From contig ONVC01000002.1 in the NCBI GenBank assembly GCA_900321205.1, positions 1 through 47,141 on the forward strand: 47,141 nt of DNA, given 5' to 3'. The notes beneath the pieces were generated by a model. That model saw nothing but the letters and a program-made list of their open reading frames with translations, had not been told where the DNA came from and made no database searches. Below, in pieces: positions 17,183-26,516 of this stretch (position 1 is its first letter; each line of letters begins with the position of its first letter). Origin of the DNA: an uncultured Acinetobacter sp. Lineage in GTDB: Bacteria; Cyanobacteriota; Vampirovibrionia; Gastranaerophilales; Gastranaerophilaceae. A program made the position numbers and the translations under genes.

Positions 17183-18040
17183 TTGTACCAAATAATCGGC
17201 GAATACCTTGAATATTTAGAACTGGAAAAAGGATTGTCCCAAAATACGCTTGATGCGTACAGGCGTGATTTGGAAAGTTTTTCGGATTCTGCCGGGATTG
17301 AGGATATAAACTATGTCGACCGAATGGTGATTAATTCTTATGTCAGAACGCTCAGAGAAAAAAAATATGCGCCGACAAGTATAATAAGAAAAGTTGCGTC
17401 ACTCAGAGGTTTTTTTAAATGGGTAACGTCTGTCGGAATCTTAGAAAAAAATCCTGCTGCGACTCTTGAACAGCCAAAAGTACCCCAAAGACTTCCTAAA
17501 GTCGTTACGGTTAAAGAGATGGAAGACATGCTTCACAACAATCTCACTCCGCTTGAACACGTGATAATGGAACTTCTGTATAGCTGCGGACTTCGGGTTT
17601 CTGAACTTGTGAATCTTAAAATTAATGATATTGACCTTGCTTCAAAATATGTCAGATGTTTTGGTAAAGGTTCAAAAGAAAGAATTATTCCGATTGGTGA
17701 AACGGCTAAACTAACAGTCAAAGAGTATTTACCTCAAAGAGATTTCCTTATAAAAAAATACAATCTGAATACAAAACGGCTTTTGATTCTTGAAAACGGA
17801 AGGCTGATTACAAGGCAGGACATCTATACCTTTATACATTCTCAAGGGAAGCTGATAAACAAAAACATTTCTCCGCATACTCTCAGGCACAGCTTCGCAA
17901 CACATCTTCTCGAAAACGGGGCGGATTTAAGGATAGTTCAAGAGCTTCTCGGTCACAGTGACGTATCAACAACTCAGCTTTATACACATATAAGTAAAAA
18001 AAGACTTAAAGAAGTTTATTTTTCTATTAACAATTCTTAA
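17183..18040 (+). CDS. XerC/XerD-type tyrosine recombinase
   Basis: 285 residues, close to the usual 295-300. The N-terminal SAM-like core-binding domain (1-90) is followed by the catalytic domain with all expected residues: Arg138 (CGLRVSEL), Lys162 (GKGSKER), His232-x-x-Arg235 (HTLRHSFATHLL), His258 (LLGHSD) and the nucleophile Tyr267. Xer recombinases resolve chromosome dimers at dif with FtsK. The full conservation and the lack of integrase-type extensions or att repeats argue for a housekeeping role over a mobile element. The start is TTG, with AGGAG 9 nt upstream and TATAAT at 17158. Whether it is XerC or XerD cannot be decided from one copy. Confidence 0.9.
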   Translation: MYQIIGEYLEYLELEKGLSQNTLDAYRRDLESFSDSAGIEDINYVDRMVINSYVRTLREKKYAPTSIIRKVASLRGFFKWVTSVGILEKNPAATLEQPKVPQRLPKVVTVKEMEDMLHNNLTPLEHVIMELLYSCGLRVSELVNLKINDIDLASKYVRCFGKGSKERIIPIGETAKLTVKEYLPQRDFLIKKYNLNTKRLLILENGRLITRQDIYTFIHSQGKLINKNISPHTLRHSFATHLLENGADLRIVQELLGHSDVSTTQLYTHISKKRLKEVYFSINNS

Positions 18041-18132
18041 TATTACGTTGTTACAAATTTGCGCGGTATATTGTTTTATGCTAATTTTTATATATAGGTG
18101 CAGAAAAGTCTGCCGTAAAGCTGTGAGGGGTT

Positions 18133-18684
18133 ATGAAAAGCACAACACTGAGAAGATCAAATATTACAAAAGAAAAAGTCGCTATGATGGAGGCTCTGAG
18201 CCGTTATAACAGAGAACATCAGAATGAAGATTTTTACAGAACTCAAACTAAAAATCGTGAGTTGGATGTTTTACTTCAAAACTTTGGCGTAAGACAGCAG
18301 AGATCTGAAAGAGCTCCTCAGGTTTATTTTGTTATCGGGTTAATTGCAGGTGTAATTATCACTTTATTGATTACAACTTTTGTAAGTATTCTGATTAATA
18401 TATCGACTCCGAAAGAAGACGCTGTACCTAAGGTAAAAGCTCCGGTTGAAGAAAATGCAAAATTCAGATTTATTCCTGCAGATTCATCAAAATCAGCTGT
18501 TACTCCTGCCGTAACAAAAGAAGAATATACGGTTAAGGAAGGCGACACATTAGAAAGTATAGTTATAAGATTCTATGGTTCTTTTGACATGGATAAGGTA
18601 AATCTTGTTCAGGAAGCTAATAAGATGGCTAACCCGAATGCTTTATCAATCGGTCAAAAACTGGTAATTCCTGTTAATAAATAG
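18133..18684 (+). CDS. Single-span membrane protein with C-terminal LysM domain
   Basis: 183 residues: a basic, polar cytoplasmic N-terminus (1-62), one hydrophobic span (64-90), a Pro/Ala/Lys linker (91-130) and a LysM domain (131-181; YTVKEGDTLESIVIRFYGS opens it and QKLVIPV closes it). LysM binds GlcNAc-containing glycans, here probably peptidoglycan, so the protein likely tethers the inner membrane to the wall. No enzymatic domain. GAGGGG lies 5' of the ATG. An 11-bp hairpin follows the gene. Confidence 0.85.
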   Translation: MKSTTLRRSNITKEKVAMMEALSRYNREHQNEDFYRTQTKNRELDVLLQNFGVRQQRSERAPQVYFVIGLIAGVIITLLITTFVSILINISTPKEDAVPKVKAPVEENAKFRFIPADSSKSAVTPAVTKEEYTVKEGDTLESIVIRFYGSFDMDKVNLVQEANKMANPNALSIGQKLVIPVNK

Positions 18685-18713
18685 GTAAAAAGGTGTAAGG
18701 TGTAGTGAAGGGA

Positions 18714-18741
18714 AAGGATTTGGCATTATTGTCAAATCTTT
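18714..18741 (+). terminator. Hairpin between the LysM gene and radA
   Basis: 18714-18724 pairs with 18731-18741 over 11 bp (two GU pairs; loop ATTATT), followed by CTTTAT and, within a few bases, the radA start. It may terminate the LysM transcript or hide the radA translation start, which has no evident Shine-Dalgarno. Confidence 0.5.
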
Positions 18742-18745
18742 CTTT

Positions 18746-20131
18746 ATGGTAAAAATGGCAAAAGTTAAATCAAAATATGTATGTCAGAGTTGCGGATATG
18801 AAACGGCAGGATATCTGGGAAAGTGTCCCGAGTGCGGAAGCTGGGGCTCTTTTGTTGAAGAAGTGGAAAATGCCGACAAAAAGAGCGTGTCTTTAAATGA
18901 TATTGTTGATTCGATACCGCCGATGAAGCTTTCGGAAATAAAAATGGGCTCCGAAATCAGATTTTCTACTAATATTTCAGAATTTGACAGAGTGCTCGGA
19001 GGCGGAATAGTTCAGGGTTCTCTTGTTCTTATAGCCGGAGACCCGGGAATCGGTAAGTCAACAATACTTTTGCAGACATCCGGAGAACTTTGCAGGCAGG
19101 ATAAAAAGATTTTGTATATTTCTGCCGAAGAATCAGCAAGTCAGGTTAAACTTCGTGCAGAAAGACTGGGCGTAAAATCAGACAATCTGTACATTTACCC
19201 CCAGACAAATCTTGAACTTATAAAAAAACATATTGACGAGTTGAACCCGGATTTAATCGTTGTTGACAGTATTCAGGCAATTTATACATCCCTGATACAG
19301 AGTTCTGCCGGAAGCGTTTCGCAAATAAGGGAATGCTGCAACTCTTTAATGCAGGTAGCAAAAACAAAAAATGTCTCAATAATCGTAATCGGTCATGTTA
19401 CAAAAGAAGGAAATATAGCAGGTCCAAAGGTTCTGGAACACATGGTTGATACGGTTATTCAGTTTGAAGGAGATAAGTATAAATCATACAGGATACTTCG
19501 TTCAGTAAAGAACCGTTTCGGAAACACTTCCGAGGTCGGAATATTTGAGATGGGTGCAAACGGTTTAAAAGAAGTAATAAATCCAAGCGAATTGTTTTTA
19601 AAAGAATACAGCCAAACTCAGACCCCGGGCAGTACAATAATTGTTACAAGCGAAGGTACAAGACCTCTTTTGGTGGAAATACAGGCTCTTGTCGGTACGA
19701 CCCCGTATCCTGCTCCCAGAAGGGTTGCAAATGGAGTTGATACGGGAAGAGTCCTCCAAATCCTTGCAGTTCTTGAAAAACGAATAGGGTTAAATCTTTC
19801 CAAACACGATGTATATGTTAATGTAATCGGCGGAATGGATGTAGATGAGCCGGCGGCAGATTTGGGAATTGCGCTTGCAATTGTTACCTGTGTTCGAGAT
19901 GTTGTGTTTGACCAGTCAACTGCTATTGTCGGGGAGCTTGGTTTGTCAGGTGAAGTAAGAGCTGTTAACCATATAGAAAAACGAATAAATGAAGCACAAA
20001 AGCTGGGATTTAAACGCATAATAATTCCTGACGCAAATGAAATTCAGGAAAAATTTAACGGGATAGAGATAGTAAAAGTAAAACGAATCCTGGAAGCGAT
20101 AACTCGCGGAGTTCGTGCAGTTAAGGAATAA
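18746..20131 (+). CDS. radA: DNA repair protein RadA
   Basis: 461 residues with the full RadA layout: a C4 zinc finger (Cys13, Cys16, Cys27, Cys30), a RecA-like ATPase with Walker A GDPGIGKST (98-106), the RadA-specific KNRFG motif (255-259) and a C-terminal Lon-like domain (GMDVDEPAADLGIALAI). RadA is a DnaB-like helicase that drives branch migration in recombination and natural transformation. A second in-frame ATG at 18755 gives MAKVKSKYVC, equally compatible with the family; neither start has a good ribosome site. The next gene begins within 5 nt of the stop. Confidence 0.95.
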   Translation: MVKMAKVKSKYVCQSCGYETAGYLGKCPECGSWGSFVEEVENADKKSVSLNDIVDSIPPMKLSEIKMGSEIRFSTNISEFDRVLGGGIVQGSLVLIAGDPGIGKSTILLQTSGELCRQDKKILYISAEESASQVKLRAERLGVKSDNLYIYPQTNLELIKKHIDELNPDLIVVDSIQAIYTSLIQSSAGSVSQIRECCNSLMQVAKTKNVSIIVIGHVTKEGNIAGPKVLEHMVDTVIQFEGDKYKSYRILRSVKNRFGNTSEVGIFEMGANGLKEVINPSELFLKEYSQTQTPGSTIIVTSEGTRPLLVEIQALVGTTPYPAPRRVANGVDTGRVLQILAVLEKRIGLNLSKHDVYVNVIGGMDVDEPAADLGIALAIVTCVRDVVFDQSTAIVGELGLSGEVRAVNHIEKRINEAQKLGFKRIIIPDANEIQEKFNGIEIVKVKRILEAITRGVRAVKE

Positions 20132-20135
20132 AGAT

Positions 20136-20966
20136 TTGATTATTGATTCGCACACGCATTACGGCTTAGGAACTCCCTGGGGGAGTTTTTCTCCGGAACA
20201 GGTTTTGGAAATTTTCGGCGACAGTATTGATTATGCAGTCTGTTCTAATCTTGAAGGTATTGAAAGCGTTTATTACAAGAGTGAACTCGACTGTAATCTT
20301 GATATGATAAGGGTTGCCAAAAAATACAAAAAGTTTTTGCCGCTTGCTGTTTGTCAGGCTGACAAATCATTGGATAACAAAACGATGCGTTATTTGTTAA
20401 CGGAGTATCCTCAGTTTATAGGGTTAAAATTTCATCCCGAATGTGAAAAACTTCCTGCTTTGTCACCTAAATATGATAAGTATCTGGAGCTTGCAAGAGA
20501 GTTTAAAAAGCCGTGTTTATTCCATTCAGGTAATATAAAATCTAAGTTTTCTTCTCCGGTTCTTATTTATGAAAAAGCTAAACAGTTTTCCGATGTTCCG
20601 ATAATTTTGGGTCATCTTTCTACCGGGCAGAAAGATACACATATTGAAGCAATAAAAATAATGTTACGTTCAATAGAAGAAGAAAATGCAACGCTGTATT
20701 GCGATACTTCATGGATAGATTTGGGAACCGGTGATATGACGGATGTAATTATGTTGATAGAAGCATTGAAAAATACTTCAAAAGGAGATTTTACTAACCG
20801 TATTTTGTGGGCATCAGATGCTTTTGTAGGAGAGTTCAATCAATCTAATGAGCTTTACAGAAAAAATCTTGATAATTTTAAAGTCAAAATCGGCTCTTAT
20901 TTTCAGGATGAAAACCTTGTAAATCGCTTGCTTTACTTCAATGCAAGAGATTTGTTCGGATTATGA
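20136..20966 (+). CDS. Amidohydrolase-2-family metal-dependent hydrolase
   Basis: About 276 residues from a TTG at 20136 preceded by AAGGA; an in-frame GTG at 20115 overlaps radA and is less likely. TIM-barrel amidohydrolase ligands are present: D-S-H6-T-H8, the Lys/His strand GLKFHPE, LFHSGN, ILGHLS, and the catalytic Asp in LWASDAF. This family includes decarboxylases, lactonases and deacetylases, so the substrate cannot be assigned. It probably lies in one transcription unit with radA because the gap is only 4 nt. Confidence 0.75.
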   Translation: MIIDSHTHYGLGTPWGSFSPEQVLEIFGDSIDYAVCSNLEGIESVYYKSELDCNLDMIRVAKKYKKFLPLAVCQADKSLDNKTMRYLLTEYPQFIGLKFHPECEKLPALSPKYDKYLELAREFKKPCLFHSGNIKSKFSSPVLIYEKAKQFSDVPIILGHLSTGQKDTHIEAIKIMLRSIEEENATLYCDTSWIDLGTGDMTDVIMLIEALKNTSKGDFTNRILWASDAFVGEFNQSNELYRKNLDNFKVKIGSYFQDENLVNRLLYFNARDLFGL

Positions 20967-21008
20967 TTAAATAATCTTAACTTATTCACCATTAATCCTT
21001 AATTGTGG

Positions 21009-21014
21009 TATTAT
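21009..21014 (+). promoter_or_regulatory. -10 hexamer 6 nt before the ftsI start (leaderless candidate)
   Basis: TATTAT at 21009-21014, 6 nt, then ATG at 21021. The in-frame codons upstream (from 21003) overlap the -10 itself and would not be transcribed from it. Confidence 0.45.
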
Positions 21015-21020
21015 TTTAAT

Positions 21021-22769
21021 ATGGGGAGCGATTATAACAGCAGTCAACGAAATATCAAAAATGCGGTATTCCAAAAAAATATTAAGAATACCCTTTTTAA
21101 ACACAGATTAACCATAATTCAGTTAATCTTTTTGATTGCTATTCTTACTTTTGTTGTGTATTTATTTTGTATTCAGGTTCTTGATACAAGGAAGTTTCGT
21201 GTTAAGGCAAAAAATCAGCGCAGGGCAAGTGCTTTTGTAATGCGCGGTGACATTTACGACAGAAATGGAATAAAATTAGCAACCGATACTGTTTATTACG
21301 ATATTTTTGCGCGTCGTGCCGACTATGTACACGAACCGGAAGAACTGGCTAAAAAGCTTGCCCCTATATTGAAGGTTTCTCAGTATGACCTTACGGAAAA
21401 ACTCAGAAGAAATACTTCAATGGTTGCATTAAAGAAAAATGTTGACAGACATACAAAAGACCAGATTGCAAAACTCAATTTGAGAGAAATCCCTATGGAT
21501 AAAAAGAGCATAAGAACTTATCCTCAGGGAACTCTGGCTGCACATGTTCTGGGGTATTACAATTTTGATGCTGATGTTGCGTCAGGGGTAGAACTTACGG
21601 CTGCAAATAAACTGGAAAGCGTTGAAAAAACCGCAACATACGAAATGACACCTCAGGGAAAAGTTATTTATAACATTACAACAGACCCTGTTGCCGCAAC
21701 AAAACCGGTAAAAGGAAAAGATGTTACTCTTACAATTGATGCTGCTGTGCAGCACGTTTGCGAAAAAGAACTTATGAAAGCCATTCAGAAGTTCAATGCG
21801 CAAAGGGGTGCCGTAATTGTTATGAATCCGAGAAACGGTGAAATTTTGGCGTATGCGGTTTATCCTTATTTTGATCCGAATAATTTTAAACAGGCAACCA
21901 GTTTTCAGATTAAAAACTGGACATTGACAGATGTCTTCCCTCCGGGTTCAACATTTAAAACAATAACCGTTGCTTCTGCGATTGAGCTTGGCAAAATAAA
22001 CCGTTACTCAAAGATTAATGATACGGGAAAAATTAAAGTAGGCTGGTGGACAATTAAAAACTACGATTATGCACGGCATCCAAATCCGGGTATGATTGAT
22101 TTGGTATATTTATTTGAGCATTCAAGTAACGTTGCTTCTGTTGTAATTGCGCAGATGATGGGAAGGCATGAGTACTACGATATGCTTAAAAAATTCGGCT
22201 TTGGAGAAAAGACGGGCATTGATCTTCCTGCTGAATCAGTAGGCTTGTTGAAAAATCCGAGCAGATGGGATGCATCTGACCATGCAACTATGGGCTACGG
22301 ATACGGTTCTTCTGTTACTGCGATACAGATGGTTTCTGCAGTATCAGCACTTGCAAATGACGGTGTAAGAGTTACTCCGCACGTAATAAAATATTCACCT
22401 GAAGAGGAGGCTGAAAAAATCAAGAAGATTCAGGTTATGACTCCTGAACACGCAAGAGTTGTAACGGATTTGCTGACAGAAAGTATTAACAGAGGTAAAT
22501 CCCCTATAAAAAATCCAAGCTATAATATTGCTGCAAAAACCGGTACTTCAATTAAACCGAAAGAAAACGGGGCAGGTTATACAAATAAACTTTATACTTC
22601 TATTGTAGGGTATATGCCTGCAACTGACCCACAGGTGTTGATTTATGTTATTGTTGACTCGGCACAGGGCGGTGAAATTTGGGGTAATACTGTTGCGGCG
22701 CCGATATTTAAGGAAATCTCGGTACAGATAGCGAGAATATTAAATTTGCAGCCTGATAAATTTGAATAA
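21021..22769 (+). CDS. ftsI: Peptidoglycan D,D-transpeptidase (FtsI/PBP2 class)
   Basis: 582 residues: a cytoplasmic basic N-terminus, one membrane anchor (about 31-51), the PBP dimerisation domain (68-225) and a transpeptidase domain with all three active-site motifs: S310-T-F-K313, S368-S-N370 and K506-T-G-T509. Class B PBPs cross-link peptidoglycan at the septum (FtsI) or side wall (PBP2). The immediately following murE is the usual dcw order ftsI-murE, which favours FtsI. No PASTA domains. ATG at 21021 is chosen because the -10 TATTAT ends 6 nt before it. Confidence 0.92.
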   Translation: MGSDYNSSQRNIKNAVFQKNIKNTLFKHRLTIIQLIFLIAILTFVVYLFCIQVLDTRKFRVKAKNQRRASAFVMRGDIYDRNGIKLATDTVYYDIFARRADYVHEPEELAKKLAPILKVSQYDLTEKLRRNTSMVALKKNVDRHTKDQIAKLNLREIPMDKKSIRTYPQGTLAAHVLGYYNFDADVASGVELTAANKLESVEKTATYEMTPQGKVIYNITTDPVAATKPVKGKDVTLTIDAAVQHVCEKELMKAIQKFNAQRGAVIVMNPRNGEILAYAVYPYFDPNNFKQATSFQIKNWTLTDVFPPGSTFKTITVASAIELGKINRYSKINDTGKIKVGWWTIKNYDYARHPNPGMIDLVYLFEHSSNVASVVIAQMMGRHEYYDMLKKFGFGEKTGIDLPAESVGLLKNPSRWDASDHATMGYGYGSSVTAIQMVSAVSALANDGVRVTPHVIKYSPEEEAEKIKKIQVMTPEHARVVTDLLTESINRGKSPIKNPSYNIAAKTGTSIKPKENGAGYTNKLYTSIVGYMPATDPQVLIYVIVDSAQGGEIWGNTVAAPIFKEISVQIARILNLQPDKFE

Positions 22770-22788
22770 TACTAACAAGGAGATAATA

Positions 22789-24252
22789 ATGAGACTAAGA
22801 ACAATTATCGATAACATTAATTATGTTGATTTAATAGGAATAGAGAGGTTTTATAGTGAAATTGAAGGTATTTCATATAACTCCAAAAAAACACAGCCGG
22901 ATGACGTATTTATATGTTTGACAGGTGAACATGTTGACGGGCATGAGTATGCAGAAGAGGCTGTATCTAATGGAGCCTGTCTTTGTGTTGTAGAACGAAT
23001 ATTAAATCTGGATATTCCGCAAATCGTTGTATCAAATACACAGGAAGCCTTAGCTCAAATATCTGATATATTTTATTCTTCACCCTCAAAAAAACTTAAT
23101 CTTATAGGTGTTACAGGTACAAACGGTAAAACTACGGTAACTCACCTGATTCAAAAATTGTTTGAAGCTGAGGATAAAAAATGTGCATTGATAGGAACTT
23201 TGGGTAATAAAATGTTTTCAGGTGATGATTATCATGATGCAAAACACACAACTCCACAGGCTCCTGAGCTCCAGAGGTTGTTCTATGATATTGTGGAAAA
23301 ATCTATTCCGAATGTAGTTATGGAAGTAAGTTCGCATGCGCTTGCCCAGCACAGAGTTGATTTTACGGAGTTTAACGGAGCTGTTTTGACTAACTTAACT
23401 CAGGACCACCTGGATTTCCATATTACTATGCAAAACTATTTTAAAGCGAAGGCCAAATTGTTTGAGGATTTGTGTTCTGAGGACTTCGCAGTTATTAATG
23501 CTGATGACGAGTATGCTTCAAAATTTTTGCAGGCTATATCCCCGGGTGTTAAAGTTTATACATACGGTATAAACATGCCTGCGGATGTAAGAGCATATAA
23601 TGTGAAGTTTGACGAATCCGGTGCGTCATTCACCTGTGATATACAAGGCAAAAAATATGACGTAAAACTTGTTATGAACGGAATGTTCTCTGTTTATAAC
23701 GTGCTTGCGGCTTTGACAGTTGCTTTGGCACAAGGATTTAATATAGAAAATTCAATAAAGACACTGGAAACAATTAAAGGGGTAGCAGGAAGATTTGAGG
23801 TTGTTGTTAACAAACCGACTGTAATTGTTGATTATGCGCATACTCCTGATGGTCTGGAAAATGTATTAAAAGCTGCAAGGGAAATTACTCCCGAAGGCGG
23901 TAAATTAATATGTGTGTTCGGTTGCGGCGGTGACAGAGACGCTACAAAACGTCCGAAAATGGGAGCAATAGCAGAAGAACTTGCAGATAAAATTATCGTA
24001 ACAAGCGATAATCCGCGTTCGGAAGACCCTCAGCAGATAATTACGGATATTCTGGCGGGACTAAAAAGAGTTAATGCAGTTGTAGTTGAACCTGACAGAG
24101 AACTTGCAATAAAAGAAGCGTTTAAGATTGCAAACGTTAATGATGTGGTTGTGGTTGCAGGAAAAGGGCATGAGGACTATCAAATTCTTGCTGACAAAAC
24201 CATTCATTTTGATGACAGAGAAAAAGTAAGAGAAATTTTTGAAGGTGTTTAA
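22789..24252 (+). CDS. murE: UDP-MurNAc-tripeptide synthetase, meso-diaminopimelate-adding
   Basis: 487 residues from the ATG at 22789 (AAGGAG 6 nt upstream). Mur ligase motifs: the P-loop GVTGTNGKTT (107-116), VMEVSSHAL (177-185), TNLTQDHLDFH (201-211) and the Lys cluster at 219-223 that includes the carbamylated Lys. The specificity loop reads DNPR (407-410), the meso-diaminopimelate signature, so the wall is Gram-negative-type A1-gamma. It catalyses ATP-dependent addition of the third stem residue in the cytosol. It lies 19 nt after ftsI, and its stop overlaps the nagA start (TAATG). Confidence 0.96.
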   Translation: MRLRTIIDNINYVDLIGIERFYSEIEGISYNSKKTQPDDVFICLTGEHVDGHEYAEEAVSNGACLCVVERILNLDIPQIVVSNTQEALAQISDIFYSSPSKKLNLIGVTGTNGKTTVTHLIQKLFEAEDKKCALIGTLGNKMFSGDDYHDAKHTTPQAPELQRLFYDIVEKSIPNVVMEVSSHALAQHRVDFTEFNGAVLTNLTQDHLDFHITMQNYFKAKAKLFEDLCSEDFAVINADDEYASKFLQAISPGVKVYTYGINMPADVRAYNVKFDESGASFTCDIQGKKYDVKLVMNGMFSVYNVLAALTVALAQGFNIENSIKTLETIKGVAGRFEVVVNKPTVIVDYAHTPDGLENVLKAAREITPEGGKLICVFGCGGDRDATKRPKMGAIAEELADKIIVTSDNPRSEDPQQIITDILAGLKRVNAVVVEPDRELAIKEAFKIANVNDVVVVAGKGHEDYQILADKTIHFDDREKVREIFEGV

Positions 24253-25148
24253 TGAAAACATTACCTGTAATAGAACAGCATTTTCATGGCGCATACGGAG
24301 TTGATTTTAATAAGGCTGGGGTTGATGAAATCCTTGAACTTTCTGAAAAACTCCGTGAGATTGGTATTGCAGGATTTTTCCCGACAATTGTTACGGATAC
24401 TATCGAAAATACAAAAAGACAGATTGGTATAATAAAAAAAGCTGCTGAGAAATGCGAAGGAATTCTCGGGGTACATCTTGAAGGTATTTTTCTTAACCCG
24501 AAGAAAAAGGGTATTCATAATACTGCACACTTTTTACCTTTAACGGTAGATAATTACAAAAAGCTGGAAGATGATTTTATTAAAATTGTTACACTTGCTC
24601 CGGAACTTGATGAAGGACTAATCTCTTATTTAAAGAATAAAGGAGTAAAAGTTCAGGCAGGACATTGTGTTGGCTGGGCGGAAGGTGATAAAAAACCTGA
24701 CGGTGTAACTCATATGTACAATGCTATGTCCGGAGTATCCCATAAGGAGAACTCAACGGCTTTATCAGCACTTCTTGATGACAGTGTTTACACAGAGATA
24801 ATAGCCGACGGAGTTCATGTAAATGACGACGCTTTAAAACTTTTGTTTAAAACAAAGCCGGAAGATAAAATCCTTCTTATAAGTGATGCTCTTCCGATTA
24901 CTCACAGCAGCCAAAAAAAAATGGTATTTGCAGATTCTGAAATTTTTTATGACGGAAAAGATGCCCGTTCTGCGGCAGGAACGCTTGCCGGAAGCACAAG
25001 TTTAATACCTGATATTATAAAAATTTTAGGAAGAAAAGGGTTGTTTAACCCTAAATACATAGAAAATGTTTATACATATCACGATATAGAACCGAAAGGT
25101 GAACTTATTTGGGATGAAGATTATAATCTTGTAAAAATAAGCATGTAA
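24252..25148 (+). CDS. nagA: Minimal N-acetylglucosamine-6-phosphate deacetylase-like protein
   Basis: 298 residues. NagA catalytic strands are visible: H10-F-H12, GVHLEG (HLEGP in the family), AGHC, THMYNAM (usual THLFNAM), IADGVHV, LISDALP with the catalytic Asp, and AGTLAGS. It would deacetylate GlcNAc-6-P from wall recycling or from host/mucin sugars. It is about 80 residues shorter than E. coli NagA. The chain starts directly at the barrel HxH, so the N-terminal part of the beta-sandwich is missing and the C-terminal part is reduced. It is translationally coupled to murE by TAATG. A related amidohydrolase function cannot be excluded. Confidence 0.82.
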   Translation: MKTLPVIEQHFHGAYGVDFNKAGVDEILELSEKLREIGIAGFFPTIVTDTIENTKRQIGIIKKAAEKCEGILGVHLEGIFLNPKKKGIHNTAHFLPLTVDNYKKLEDDFIKIVTLAPELDEGLISYLKNKGVKVQAGHCVGWAEGDKKPDGVTHMYNAMSGVSHKENSTALSALLDDSVYTEIIADGVHVNDDALKLLFKTKPEDKILLISDALPITHSSQKKMVFADSEIFYDGKDARSAAGTLAGSTSLIPDIIKILGRKGLFNPKYIENVYTYHDIEPKGELIWDEDYNLVKISM

Positions 25149-25208
25149 AACAAATTAGCTTTACAAAACAGTTGTTTTTTAATACGATAGAATAAAACGA
25201 GGTAACTA

Positions 25209-25928
25209 ATGGCAAATAATAAATACAGACGCGTGTTGCTAAAAATTAGCGGAGAAGCTCTGCTTGGCGACCAGCAATTTGGTATAGACCCGAAACCGGT
25301 AGAAATGATTGCGGATGAAATTCGTTCAATATATGAACGAGGAGTAGAAATAGCGGTAGTAGTAGGCGGCGGTAATATTTTCCGCGGAATGAAAAACAGC
25401 GCAAGATTAGGCATGGACCAGGCGTCAGGCGATTATGTCGGCATGCTTGCAACTGTTATGAATGCAGTTTGCCTTCAGTGTGCATTAAAGAAAATTGAAG
25501 TTGAGTGTCGTGTAATGACAGCAATTGCGATGAACCAGATTGCTGAACCGTATTACAGACATAAAGCAGTAAGACACCTTGAAAAAGGTCGTGTTGTTAT
25601 TTTTGCAGCAGGAACAGGTAACCCGTTCTTTACAACAGATACCGCATCAGCTCTGAGAGCTTCGGAGGTCGGTGCAGATGTTATGCTTATGGCAAAAAAT
25701 GGTGTTGACGGTGTTTATACGGATGACCCAAAAACAAATCCTGATGCAAAGTTGCTGGATAAAATTACTTATGACGATATTATTCATAATGATTTAAAAG
25801 TTATGGATACGTCAGCTTGTGCTCTATGTAAACAAAACAATATTCCTATTATAGTTTTTGACTTTAAAGCGCAGGGAAGTTTGATAAAAATTGAAAGCGG
25901 CGAATCAGTAGGTACATTTATAAACTAA
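25209..25928 (+). CDS. pyrH: UMP kinase
   Basis: 239 residues, a hexameric amino-acid-kinase-fold enzyme that makes UDP from UMP and ATP. Motifs: LLKISGEALLG near 10-20, VVGGGNIFRG (57-66), the uridine-binding T-x-x-A-M-N-A stretch around 81-87, and GTGNPFFTTDTAA-like (about 138-150). First gene of a pyrH-frr-cdsA-rnc operon; pyrH-frr order is widely conserved. GAGGT lies before the ATG. A weak 5-bp hairpin with a T run (25165-25180) separates it from nagA. Confidence 0.97.
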   Translation: MANNKYRRVLLKISGEALLGDQQFGIDPKPVEMIADEIRSIYERGVEIAVVVGGGNIFRGMKNSARLGMDQASGDYVGMLATVMNAVCLQCALKKIEVECRVMTAIAMNQIAEPYYRHKAVRHLEKGRVVIFAAGTGNPFFTTDTASALRASEVGADVMLMAKNGVDGVYTDDPKTNPDAKLLDKITYDDIIHNDLKVMDTSACALCKQNNIPIIVFDFKAQGSLIKIESGESVGTFIN

Positions 25929-25949
25929 AAATATATAAAGGAGAAAATT

Positions 25950-26516
25950 ATGTCAGACGCTCTTGATGAAATGTTTTTATTCGGCGAAGAAAAAATGGAA
26001 AAAGCTATTTCGCAATTAAAGAAGGATTTTGCATCTGTTCGTACCGGAAGGGCTAACCCGGCTATATTAGATAAAGTTATTGTAGAATACTACGGAGCTC
26101 CTACTCCTATCAGACAAATGGCTCAGGTTCAGGTTTCTGAGGGTACAACTCTTGTTATTACTCCTTTTGATAAAAGTATATTAAAAGAAGTAGAAAAAGC
26201 TGTTATAAAAGCAGAAATCGGCGTTGCTCCTAATAATGACGGAACATGCATCCGCCTGAACTTCCCTCCGCTTACGGAAGAAAGAAGAAGAGAAACAGCA
26301 AAAGAAGTTAAGAAGTTTGGCGAAGATACGAAAGTCGCAGTCAGAAATGTGAGACGAGATATGGTTGATTCTTTGAAGAAGATTGAAAAAGAAGAAAATC
26401 TTCCGGAAGATGCAGTAAAAGACAACCAGGATCAGATACAGAAAATTACGGATAAGTATGTTGGTATAATCGATTCACTCGTTTCCGAAAAAGAAAAAGA
26501 GGTTATGACGGTATAA
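25950..26516 (+). CDS. frr: Ribosome recycling factor
   Basis: 188 residues, matching the 185-residue family. The signature FASVRTGRANPAILD (about 27-41) and the C-terminal long helix (KEVKKFGEDTKVAVRNVRRD) are clear. With EF-G it splits the post-termination ribosome. AAGGAG precedes the ATG 21 nt after pyrH. The stop overlaps the start of cdsA (TAATG), implying translational coupling. Confidence 0.97.
   Translation: MSDALDEMFLFGEEKMEKAISQLKKDFASVRTGRANPAILDKVIVEYYGAPTPIRQMAQVQVSEGTTLVITPFDKSILKEVEKAVIKAEIGVAPNNDGTCIRLNFPPLTEERRRETAKEVKKFGEDTKVAVRNVRRDMVDSLKKIEKEENLPEDAVKDNQDQIQKITDKYVGIIDSLVSEKEKEVMTV

Noticed and set aside
17183-18040. Tyrosine recombinase as a mobile-element integrase
   Set aside because: Length and motifs match Xer housekeeping recombinases, and no att-like repeats, excisionase or cargo genes surround it.
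19618-20019. 133-codon minus-strand ORF inside radA
   Set aside because: Antisense to the well-conserved RadA C-terminal domain; no start signal.
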